Assembly (NCBI GenBank): GCA_903859225.1
Contig: CAIOLV010000045.1
Location: forward strand, 1-5,725
Length of the DNA stretch: 5,725 bases
DNA from: an uncultured bacterium
Lineage (GTDB): Bacteria > Bipolaricaulota > Bipolaricaulia > UBA7950 > UBA9294
Direction of reading: 5' to 3'
The position numbers and the translations under genes are program-made. Below the pieces are notes generated by a model. It saw only the letters and a list, made by a program, of their open reading frames with translations, did no database searches and was not told the origin of the DNA. This document shows, piece by piece, positions 1 through 4,822 of the stretch. Position 1 is the stretch's first letter, and every line of letters starts with the position of its first letter.

Positions 1-71
1 GCCTGCCTGGACTCGAACCAGGGACCTCCCGCTTATCAGGCGAGCGCTCTAACCAGCTGAGCTACAGACCC
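1..71 (-). tRNA. tRNA-Ile (anticodon GAU), 3' end cut by window edge
   Basis: Read on the minus strand, positions 71 down to 1 fold as a cloverleaf. The 5' acceptor strand is GGGTCTG. The D arm is GCTC/GAGC around AGCTGGTTA. The anticodon stem is CTCGC/GCGGG around the loop CTGATAA, giving anticodon GAT (plus positions 35-37). The variable loop is AGGTC, and the T arm is CCTGG/CCAGG around TTCGAGT. Only five bases (CAGGC) of the 3' acceptor strand are inside the window; they pair with GTCTG of the 5' strand with one G-U pair. The last two acceptor bases, the discriminator and any encoded CCA lie outside. A GAT anticodon identifies isoleucine decoding AUC/AUU. A strong promoter sits just upstream, so the gene starts its own transcript. 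Confidence 0.97.
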
Positions 72-85
72 AGTGAAGCCCGGCA

Positions 86-114
86 ATAGTATCGGGCGCT
101 CTCTGGACTGTCAA
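86..114 (-). promoter_or_regulatory. Sigma-70 promoter of the tRNA-Ile gene
   Basis: On the minus strand a perfect -35 box TTGACA (plus 109-114) is followed, after exactly 17 bp, by the -10 box TACTAT (plus 86-91), five of six matches to TATAAT. Transcription would begin about 7 bp further on, near 79-80, giving a leader of roughly 8 nt before the mature tRNA 5' end at 71. GCCCG (78-82) and CGGGC (93-97) form a short inverted repeat flanking the -10 region; its role is unknown. Confidence 0.88.
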
Positions 115-151
115 GCGGAGCGAGCGCTGGAGTGCAGTTGCTGCCGCGATT

Positions 152-1219
152 TCACTCTTCGAGCGCGCTGTCGGCCTCGTGGGCTCGGAGCGCGTCGGCG
201 AGGGGCTCCATGTTGCCTTCCATGACCGTCGTCAGATCGTAGAGGGTGAGCCCGATGCGGTGGTCGGTGATGCGGTTCTGTGGGAAGTTGTACGTGCGGA
301 TCTTCTCGCTGCGGTCGCCCGACCCGATGGCGGCGCGCCGCGTCGCCTTGAGTGTGGCCTGCTTCTCTTGCTCGTGGAGATCGTGGAGGCGGGCGCGCAG
401 GACGCGCATCGCCTGAGCGCGGTTCTTCATCTGCGATTTCTCGTCCTGGCAACTGGCGACGATGCCGGTGGGAATGTGGGTGATGCGCACCGCGGAGTCG
501 GTCGTGTTGACGCTCTGGCCGCCGGGGCCCTGAGAGCGGAAGGTCTCGATCTTGAGGTCGTTCGGATCGATCTCGATCTCCACGTCCTCGACCTCGGGCA
601 GTACGACGACGCTGGCTGTCGACGTGTGGATCCGTCCCTGCGCCTCGGTTTCCGGAACGCGCTGCACGCGGTGGACGCCCGACTCATAGCGGAACACGCT
701 GTAGGCGCCCTTGCCTTCCACCGAGAACGTGAGCTGCCGGAACCCGCCGACCGCCGTCGTGTTGCTGTCGAGGAGCAACGTCTTCCAGCGCAGCTTCTCG
801 GCGAAGCGGGCGTACATGCGGAAGAGATCCGCCGCGAACAGACTTGATTCATCGCCGCCCGTGCCGGCGCGAATCTCGATGATCGCGTTCTTCTCGTCGT
901 TTGGATCGGGAGGAGCGAGGAGGAGGCGGAACTGCTTTGCGAGCTCGTCGAGGCGCCGTCGGTCCGCTTCGATGGCCTGCGTCAGCTCGTCGCGCAACTC
1001 GGAGTCCGTGTTGCGCAGATCCTCCATCTCGGCGATGGATGCCGACACCTTCTGCCACTCGTCCCCAAGGCGGATGAGATCCCCTACTCGCGCGAAGCGC
1101 TGTGCGGTCTCGCGGTAGTCCGGGCGAGCGTACGCTGTCGGGTCCGACAAGCGCTGCTCGAGCTCGGCCCGCTCGACGCGCGCCTTCGCAAGATGAGGAG
1201 GGATCTCCAGATTGGCCAT
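152..1219 (-). CDS. prfA: Peptide chain release factor 1 (RF1)
   Basis: This protein recognises UAA and UAG in the ribosomal A site and triggers hydrolysis of peptidyl-tRNA. It has 355 residues, a normal length (E. coli RF1 has 360), and is complete. The catalytic GGQ is at 233-235 within RSQGPGGQSVNTTDSA. The stop-codon-reading tripeptide is PET at 189-191, the PxT form that separates RF1 from RF2 (SPF), followed by the conserved QGRIHTS. The GGQ glutamine is the residue usually methylated by PrmC, but no prmC lies next to it here; the tRNA gene comes next instead. The ATG at 1219 gives the usual N-terminus. There is no Shine-Dalgarno site in front of it, but promoter-like boxes end 9 bp upstream, so translation may begin on a leaderless transcript. 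The identification is secure. Confidence 0.98.
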   Translation of the reverse strand: MANLEIPPHLAKARVERAELEQRLSDPTAYARPDYRETAQRFARVGDLIRLGDEWQKVSASIAEMEDLRNTDSELRDELTQAIEADRRRLDELAKQFRLLLAPPDPNDEKNAIIEIRAGTGGDESSLFAADLFRMYARFAEKLRWKTLLLDSNTTAVGGFRQLTFSVEGKGAYSVFRYESGVHRVQRVPETEAQGRIHTSTASVVVLPEVEDVEIEIDPNDLKIETFRSQGPGGQSVNTTDSAVRITHIPTGIVASCQDEKSQMKNRAQAMRVLRARLHDLHEQEKQATLKATRRAAIGSGDRSEKIRTYNFPQNRITDHRIGLTLYDLTTVMEGNMEPLADALRAHEADSALEE

Positions 1220-1228
1220 GGCGTCGTA

Positions 1229-1257
1229 ACGCTACGCGAACGTGAAGGCCGTTTCAA
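1229..1257 (-). promoter_or_regulatory. Putative promoter of prfA placed for a leaderless mRNA
   Basis: On the minus strand TTGAAA (plus 1252-1257) is followed after 17 bp by TAGCGT (plus 1229-1234). Nine bases separate the -10 box from the prfA ATG, so RNA would start 0-3 nt before the start codon. The -35 box overlaps the stop codon of the small upstream gene. No ribosome binding site is visible before prfA, which fits a leaderless start. The boxes are assigned by eye from sequence and spacing. Confidence 0.5.
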
Positions 1258-1499
1258 CTCGGCCGAGTAGTGAGCTGGCCGCGCAGGAAGCGGATCTCCT
1301 CTTCGAGGGATCCGATGCGCGCGTAGAGCTCGCTGACCACGGCGTGGGCGCCTACGACGGCCTCGCTGCGGCACGTCTCGAGCTCGCCGCGCAGGAAGAC
1401 GACCTGCTCGGCCAGCAGCCGCTCGACGTCGCTCGCGAAGTCGATCGCGTCCAAGGAGGCCTCGGAGAGCAGTCGGTCGACGAACCCATTCTCTTCCAT
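1254..1499 (-). CDS. Small predicted coiled-coil protein, unknown function
   Basis: I do not recognise this 81-residue protein. It begins MEENGFVDRLLSEASLDAID and is mostly predicted helix with heptad-like leucine/valine spacing; it is acidic in its N-terminal half and has no signal peptide or membrane segment. Two related segments, VVFLRGELE (about 33-41) and IRFLRGQLT (about 69-77), lie 36 residues apart, and the DNA under them is also repeated. It ends 34 bp before prfA on the same strand, so it may be co-transcribed with prfA. Only AAGG, one base from the ATG, resembles a ribosome site, so the start is uncertain. The opposite strand is also open here, but that reading gives low-quality protein and is an extension of the nitroreductase frame. 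It could be a small structural or division-associated protein; nothing in the sequence decides this. Confidence 0.6.
   Translation of the reverse strand: MEENGFVDRLLSEASLDAIDFASDVERLLAEQVVFLRGELETCRSEAVVGAHAVVSELYARIGSLEEEIRFLRGQLTTRPS
1272..1409. repeat. Internal direct repeat in the small coiled-coil gene
   Basis: Segments 1272-1301 and 1380-1409 match at 25 of 30 bases, sharing a run that includes GCCGCGCAGGAAG. The offset is 108 bp, exactly 36 codons, so both copies are read in the same frame and encode the FLRGEL and FLRGQL helices. This suggests the protein arose by duplication of a helical segment. Confidence 0.6.
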
Positions 1500-1615
1500 A
1501 CCTTAGGAGGCTACGCGGGTCCGTGCGGCCGGATTCGGACACGTGGCCGGCGCGGGAGCGCCCTTCGTCCCCTCCGAGCTCGCGCGGCGTCTGCGGCGGG
1601 AAGCGGGATTCCCAC

Positions 1616-1637
1616 TAGACTCGATGCAGAGGGGAGG
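1616..1637 (+). promoter_or_regulatory. Ribosome binding site and possible -10 box before the nitroreductase gene
   Basis: GGGGAGG at 1631-1637 is a strong Shine-Dalgarno sequence three bases before the ATG at 1641; it fixes this start over the longer upstream open frame. TAGACT at 1616-1621 could be a -10 box giving a very short leader, but no convincing -35 box lies 16-19 bp upstream. The rest of the 1500-1640 spacer shows only a weak inverted repeat, GGGAA/TTCCC, near 1598-1613. Confidence 0.45.
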
Positions 1638-1640
1638 CGG

Positions 1641-2525
1641 ATGAGCCAGATCAAGGTCGATGCGACGGCGTGCCTTCGGTGCGGAGCGTGCGTTCAGGTC
1701 TGCTCCACAGCCCGCGTGTTCGAGATCCATGACGACACCTCGGTTGCCGTGCGCCCGGACGCGTGCTGGGGTTGCGGACAATGCGTCTCGGTCTGCCCGG
1801 TCGACGCGATCGACCACGACCAGTTCCCGCTCGAAAAGTGCCCCCTCATTGACCGCGGCCGCGAGCCGACGGCCGAGCAACTGACGGTCCTCCTGCGGGC
1901 GCGGCGTTCGACGCGAACCTTTGCCGAGCGGCCCGTGGCCCGCGAAGTCGTGCGCGACCTCGTCAATTCGAGTCGTTGGGGCCCGTCCGCGGGGAACAGC
2001 CAGGACGTCGATTGGGCGGCGATTGACGACCGCGCGCGCATCACCGAGTTGTCGAAAGCGACGATCGACCAAATCCGCCGGTTCGGACGGCTGGGAAAGA
2101 ACCCGGTTACGCGTCTCGTCCTGCGTCTCTTCCTCGGGCGCGAGCTGGTCAAGAACGCCGCCCGCAGCGTGCGGCTCGGCGACGAAATGCTCGATCGCTG
2201 GTCCCAGGGGCGGGATCCCCTGTTCCACAACGCCCCCGTCGTCCTCGTCGGGCACACGCGGGGCCGGAGGCCCTTCGCGCGCGACGACGCCATCTTCGCG
2301 GCCTACAACCTGATGCTGATGGCGGAGCGACAGGGTCTGGCCACCTGCCAGATCGGCTTCTTCCAGATCGTTCTTGAACGCAGCCGCAAGGTGCGGCGCA
2401 TGCTCGGGCTGCCCGAAGGCCGAAACGCCCAGGTCATCCTCGTGCTCGGGTACCCGCAGCATCCCTTCCGCCGGCTCGTGCCTCGGCGGACGCCCGAGCT
2501 CACCTGGAATCCCTCGCAAGAATGA
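1641..2525 (+). CDS. Ferredoxin-nitroreductase fusion protein (two 4Fe-4S clusters plus FMN nitroreductase domain)
   Basis: This 294-residue protein joins two redox modules. Residues 1-60 form a bacterial-type ferredoxin with eight cysteines in two CxxCxxCxxxC motifs, C11/C14/C17/C21 and C42/C45/C48/C52, the second followed by proline; these should bind two [4Fe-4S] clusters. From about residue 80 comes a nitroreductase domain starting RARRSTRTF, the usual FMN phosphate-binding arginine region, then WGPSAGNSQ, a family signature. It continues with FHNAPVVLV, an AAYNLMLMAERQGLATC helix and a closing VILVLGYPQHPFRRL strand. Such fusions probably pass electrons through the clusters to FMN; the substrate is unknown. 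A soluble cytoplasmic location is likely, as no membrane segment is seen. The start is fixed by GGGGAGG upstream. Its stop overlaps the next gene's start as ATGA, indicating translational coupling. Confidence 0.92.
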   Translation: MSQIKVDATACLRCGACVQVCSTARVFEIHDDTSVAVRPDACWGCGQCVSVCPVDAIDHDQFPLEKCPLIDRGREPTAEQLTVLLRARRSTRTFAERPVAREVVRDLVNSSRWGPSAGNSQDVDWAAIDDRARITELSKATIDQIRRFGRLGKNPVTRLVLRLFLGRELVKNAARSVRLGDEMLDRWSQGRDPLFHNAPVVLVGHTRGRRPFARDDAIFAAYNLMLMAERQGLATCQIGFFQIVLERSRKVRRMLGLPEGRNAQVILVLGYPQHPFRRLVPRRTPELTWNPSQE

Positions 2526-2571
2526 CGCTCGATTCCCTGCGGCGCCTTCTTCTCTCCAAGCCCGGAGCTGG

Positions 2572-2646
2572 GCTACTCGCGACGCGAGTAGCTAGGGAGA
2601 ACCGCGCTGCGGTTCTCCTAACCTGTCACGGCGAAGCCGAGACAGG
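2572..2646. repeat. Palindromic cassette, copy A (three consecutive hairpins)
   Basis: Three hairpins follow one another with three-base spacers. The first has a perfect 9-bp stem, GCTACTCGC/GCGAGTAGC, with loop GAC (2572-2592). The spacer is TAG. The second has a perfect 10-bp stem, GGAGAACCGC/GCGGTTCTCC, with loop GCT (2596-2618). The spacer is TAA. The third is CCTGTC/GACAGG, then an A-A mismatch, then CGGC/GCCG with loop GAA (2622-2646). The cassette sits between the KPGA and HPFGP blocks of the YjbR-like gene and stays in frame. It encodes RVARENRAAVLL. Confidence 0.88.
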
Positions 2647-2690
2647 CGACCATCCGTTCGGTCCGGAACCCCACGTGTTCAAGGTGGGTG

Positions 2691-2761
2691 GCTACTCGCT
2701 CCGGCGAGTAGCTAGGGAGAACCGCCCGGCGGTTCTCCTGGCCTTGTCCGGCTTCGGATGG
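2691..2761. repeat. Palindromic cassette, copy B
   Basis: This is the same architecture as copy A, about 120 bp downstream. Hairpin 1 is GCTACTCGC/GCGAGTAGC with loop TCCG (2691-2712). After the spacer TAG, hairpin 2 is GGAGAACCGC/GCGGTTCTCC with loop CCG (2716-2738). The third hairpin is degenerate: TTGTCCG/CGGATGG with loop GCTT (2744-2761), including three G-U pairs. All arms of hairpins 1 and 2 are identical to copy A, while the loops differ. It encodes RVARENRPAVLL in the same frame as copy A, and the in-frame TAG follows 10 bp after its end. Confidence 0.85.
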
Positions 2762-2935
2762 TTAGCCGTCTAGGCTCGAACTGCGTACGGTCAGCTCCTC
2801 CGAGGACAGCATCCGTGCGTGCGGCCCGGCTACCACATGAACAAGGAGCACTGGAACACGGTCGTCCTCGATCGAAACGTCATCGATGAGGAACTCGCCG
2901 AGTGGATTGACGAGTCGTACGACCTCGTGATCGCC

Positions 2936-3026
2936 GGCCTTCCTCGCAGAGCGAGGCCCGCTCTCGGTCTCGATTAGCCTCCCGGAGGTCGGCCAACGCC
3001 CTCCCTCGCAAAGCGCGGGCCGCACT
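2936..3026. repeat. Direct repeat: 29-bp echo of the YjbR-like gene's 3' end
   Basis: Segment 2936-2964, which encodes the terminal GLPRRARPAL, recurs at 2998-3026 with 23 of 29 bases matching. Both copies contain CCTCGCARAGCG. The offset of 62 bp is not a multiple of three. The second copy can be read ALPRKARAAL, so protein-level similarity remains. Each copy also forms a hairpin: CCTCGC/GCGAGG with loop AGA at 2942-2956, and CCCTCGC/GCGCGGG with loop AAA and one mismatch in the second. It may be a tail duplication or a remnant of a tandem paralogue. Confidence 0.5.
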
Positions 3027-3079
3027 TAGGGTGAGCACGTAGACACTCCCCCAGCTTCGGCCAGTCAAGAACTCCAGCC

Positions 3080-3104
3080 GCATCCGGCGGAACGCGCCGG
3101 ATGC
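3080..3104. terminator. Perfect 10-bp hairpin between convergent genes, possible bidirectional terminator
   Basis: GCATCCGGCG (3080-3089) pairs perfectly with CGCCGGATGC (3095-3104) around a five-base loop, GAACG. It lies 26 bp beyond the amidase stop and about 100 bp beyond the YjbR-like stop, where two convergent transcripts meet. There is no T tract on either side, so it is not a canonical intrinsic terminator. It could act as one in a GC-rich genome, stabilise RNA ends, or belong to the same palindrome family as the upstream cassettes. Confidence 0.4.
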
Positions 3105-3129
3105 CTAGCTGCCCAGCGAGCAGGTCAGC

Positions 3130-3909
3130 CTAAGGCTTCGGTTTGGCTGTCGACGTCGTCGGGGTCGTTGTCTTGGTCGTCGACGTGGCGGGCGTTGTGG
3201 TCTTCGTCGTGGTGGCCGGCGTCGTCGAGGTCGGCGTATTCGCGGCGCGCCAGGCGAGGAACTGGCGAATGCCCGAGGCAATGCCTGCGGCCAGCTTGTC
3301 CTGGTACAGCGAGTCGAACAAGAGGGCACGCTCGGCCGGGTTCGTGATGTAGCCCATCTCGACGGTCACGGCCGGCATCGTCGTTCGCTGCAGGTACGAC
3401 TCCTGCGTCCGGATGCCGCGATTGCGCGCGCCGGTCGCTCCGGTCACCGCGTCTTCGAGCATGGCGGCGAGGGTCCAGCTTGGATCGGAGTCCTTCCGCG
3501 TCGTGTCGACCCATGTCTCGACGCCGTAGACGTCGCTCTGGGCAAAGGAGTTGACGTGCATGCTGACGTAGACGGTGGCTCCGCCAGCCTCCGCGACGCG
3601 AATCCGCTCTTCAAGCGGCACGTAGACATCGACCGATCGCGTCGTGACCGCGCGAATTTGCGGGTCGGTCGCGAACAGAGCCTCGACCTTCTTCATCACC
3701 GCGAGGTTCACTGCCTTCTCGTTGAAGTCACCCGACGTGGCCCCGGGGTCTTTCCCGCCGTGCCCTGCATCGAGCGCGACGATGATCTTGCCCTTGGCCG
3801 AGGCGGCGGACTTCTCGCCCGCGGACGGGCGAATGAAGCCGAAATAGGCGACCGCGGCGGCGGCGACGAGGACGATGACCGCGATGGCGATGTACCCACG
3901 CTTGTTCAT
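3130..3909 (-). CDS. N-acetylmuramoyl-L-alanine amidase (Amidase_3), membrane-anchored
   Basis: This 259-residue zinc amidase should cleave the bond between N-acetylmuramic acid and L-alanine in peptidoglycan. Residues 1-25 hold a basic start, MNKR, then a long hydrophobic stretch without a clear cleavage site, so a single membrane anchor or uncleaved signal is likely, with the catalytic part outside the cytoplasmic membrane. The Amidase_3 domain spans about 40-220. The zinc ligands and catalytic residue are visible: H50 in DAGHGGKDPGA, E64 in NEKAVNL, H118 in SMHVNSF and E184 in VEMGYITNP. TRSVDVYVPLEERI (90-103) is also typical. Residues 225-259 are a Thr/Pro/Lys tail. No recognised wall-binding domain is present. 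There is no clear Shine-Dalgarno site before the ATG, although TAAGCT lies six bases upstream. It converges on the YjbR-like gene and diverges from zupT. Confidence 0.94.
   Translation of the reverse strand: MNKRGYIAIAVIVLVAAAAVAYFGFIRPSAGEKSAASAKGKIIVALDAGHGGKDPGATSGDFNEKAVNLAVMKKVEALFATDPQIRAVTTRSVDVYVPLEERIRVAEAGGATVYVSMHVNSFAQSDVYGVETWVDTTRKDSDPSWTLAAMLEDAVTGATGARNRGIRTQESYLQRTTMPAVTVEMGYITNPAERALLFDSLYQDKLAAGIASGIRQFLAWRAANTPTSTTPATTTKTTTPATSTTKTTTPTTSTAKPKP
3133..3237 (-). repeat. Thr/Pro/Lys-rich tail repeat of the amidase (10-residue period)
   Basis: The last 35 codons of the amidase repeat a unit close to ATSTTKTTTP (PATTTKTTTP, ATSTTKTTTP, TTSTAKPKP). In DNA, GTCGACGT recurs at 3149 and 3179, a 30-bp offset equal to ten codons. 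Such tails often act as flexible or wall-spanning linkers and could be O-glycosylated; that is inference. The repeat may vary in copy number by slippage. Confidence 0.7.
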
Positions 3910-4005
3910 GGCCAGAGCTTACTCGCGTGGGGCGCGCGCGCCAGGCCTCTGCCCCTTGCGAGGTGGTCGAATGTCACCGCTCCGCGCGGGCGCTGTGTCT
4001 TGGGG

Positions 4006-4046
4006 TACGATGGCTGCTCGGGCTCGCTGCTCCGTCGAACGGGAGG
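4006..4046 (+). promoter_or_regulatory. Ribosome binding site and weak -10 candidate before zupT
   Basis: GGGAGG at 4041-4046 is a good Shine-Dalgarno site five bases before the ATG at 4052 and fixes that start. TACGAT at 4006-4011 could be a -10 box, but no good -35 box is seen upstream. The 142-bp divergent spacer 3910-4051 must also hold the amidase promoter, which I cannot place with confidence. No obvious metal-regulator operator is visible. Confidence 0.35.
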
Positions 4047-4051
4047 GACGC

Positions 4052-4822
4052 ATGGGACATGGCGTGGGGCTTGGCCTCTTGCTGGCGACGCTGGCGGGCC
4101 TGTCCACGCTGATCGGCGCCGTCGTGGCGATACGGACGCGCACGCCGGGTCCCCGATTCATGGCGTTCACGCTCGGTCTGTCCGGTGGTGTGATGGTCTA
4201 CGTCTCGTTCGTCGAGCTACTCGGCGGGGCCGTGGACGTCCTCGGGTTCCTTCCGGCCCAAGCGGCCTTCTTCCTCGGCATGGGCGTGATGTTCCTCATC
4301 GACGTCGCCATTCCGCACGAGTACCTGGCCGAGCACGTGTGTCGCACCGAAGACCAGAGGAAGGCTCAACTCATGAAGACGGGCCTCTTCGTCGCGCTCG
4401 GGATCGGAATCCACAACTTCCCCGAGGGCATGATCACGTTCACCGGCGCGCTCCACAACCCATCCGTTGGATTCGCCATTGCGACCGCGATTGCCATTCA
4501 CAACATCCCGGAGGGAATTGCGGTTGCGGTGCCCATCCTCGCTGCGACCGGAAGTCGCCGGAAGGCGTTCACGTGGGCCGCGCTATCGGGGCTTGCGGAG
4601 CCCGTGGGCGCCGGCCTCGCTGCCGCCGTCCTCGCGCCCATCCTCTCCGATCGCGTTCTCGGCTATGCGCTCGCCGCCGTCGCCGGGATCATGGTCTTCG
4701 TCGCGCTCGACGAACTCATTCCCGTGGCGCGCGACTTCGATCGTGGACACTGGTCGATCGTCGGCCTGATCGTCGGCATGATGGTGATGGCCGGGAGCCT
4801 CGTGCTGTTGACCCACCCCTAG
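4052..4822 (+). CDS. zupT: ZIP-family divalent metal transporter, ZupT-like
   Basis: This 256-residue membrane protein should import zinc and probably other divalent metals such as iron or manganese. Its length matches E. coli ZupT (257). About eight membrane segments can be seen, near residues 5-27, 36-58, 65-85, 110-132, 140-163, 171-197, 201-223 and 234-253. The metal-site motifs are clear: HNFPEG at 121-126 in segment 4 and HNIPEG at 150-155 in segment 5, with E183 in LAEP of segment 6. The loop between segments 3 and 4 contains H89, E90, H95 and C97, but it is not a long His-rich loop. The start at 4052 follows GGGAGG. The frame stays open upstream to 3875, but that extension overlaps the amidase gene and has no family match. 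The stop overlaps the convergent stress-protein stop. Confidence 0.95.
   Translation: MGHGVGLGLLLATLAGLSTLIGAVVAIRTRTPGPRFMAFTLGLSGGVMVYVSFVELLGGAVDVLGFLPAQAAFFLGMGVMFLIDVAIPHEYLAEHVCRTEDQRKAQLMKTGLFVALGIGIHNFPEGMITFTGALHNPSVGFAIATAIAIHNIPEGIAVAVPILAATGSRRKAFTWAALSGLAEPVGAGLAAAVLAPILSDRVLGYALAAVAGIMVFVALDELIPVARDFDRGHWSIVGLIVGMMVMAGSLVLLTHP

Larger units (their letters stand above)
2522..2977 (+). pseudogene. YjbR/MmcQ-family protein gene interrupted by an in-frame stop and palindromic insertions
   Basis: One frame from the ATG at 2522 to the TAG at 2975-2977 carries YjbR/MmcQ features at both ends. The start reads MTLDSLRRLLLSKPGA, then HPFGPEPHVFKVGG at 44-57, and after a gap YGQLLRGQHP, VRPGYHMNKEHWNTVVLD and ESYDLVIAGLPRRARPAL. 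These match the family's PFGP-VFKVGG, VRPGYHMNK-HWNTV and SYDLV blocks, in the right order. A single TAG at 2771-2773 breaks the frame. The reading has 151 codons before the final stop, against about 115-120 in the family. The excess is mostly a 23-codon insertion at 2570-2638 and extra codons after 2690, both made of the hairpin cassette. Family members are small cytoplasmic proteins, some described as DNA-binding; the role here is unknown. The ATG overlaps the nitroreductase stop, so the gene was once the second cistron of that unit. It is probably decayed; readthrough or two fragments cannot be excluded. Confidence 0.82.

Noticed and set aside
179..847. A 222-codon plus-strand frame opposite prfA
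   Set aside because: prfA on the minus strand is complete and certain. The opposite frame has no family features and no ribosome site.
1242..1640. N-terminal extension of the nitroreductase frame from a GTG at 1242
   Set aside because: The extension lies opposite the small coiled-coil gene, has no domain similarity and no ribosome site at 1242, whereas the ATG at 1641 has GGGGAGG and starts directly at the ferredoxin domain.
2571..2761. CRISPR array
   Set aside because: Only two copies exist, each internally palindromic with hairpin loops as the variable part; the sequence between them encodes conserved YjbR residues rather than a spacer, and no cas genes are present.
2771..2773. TAG as a pyrrolysine or other recoding site
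   Set aside because: The local sequence follows the cassette and matches no conserved family residue, the YjbR family is not known to use recoding, and the extra codons around it point to decay.
2762..3083. Two overlapping minus-strand frames (87 and 67 codons)
   Set aside because: They are antisense to the YjbR-like C-terminal block, which has clear family motifs on the plus strand.
3910..4051. Zinc-regulator operator upstream of zupT
   Set aside because: No AT-rich inverted repeat of the Zur or Fur kind is visible; the spacer is GC-rich throughout.
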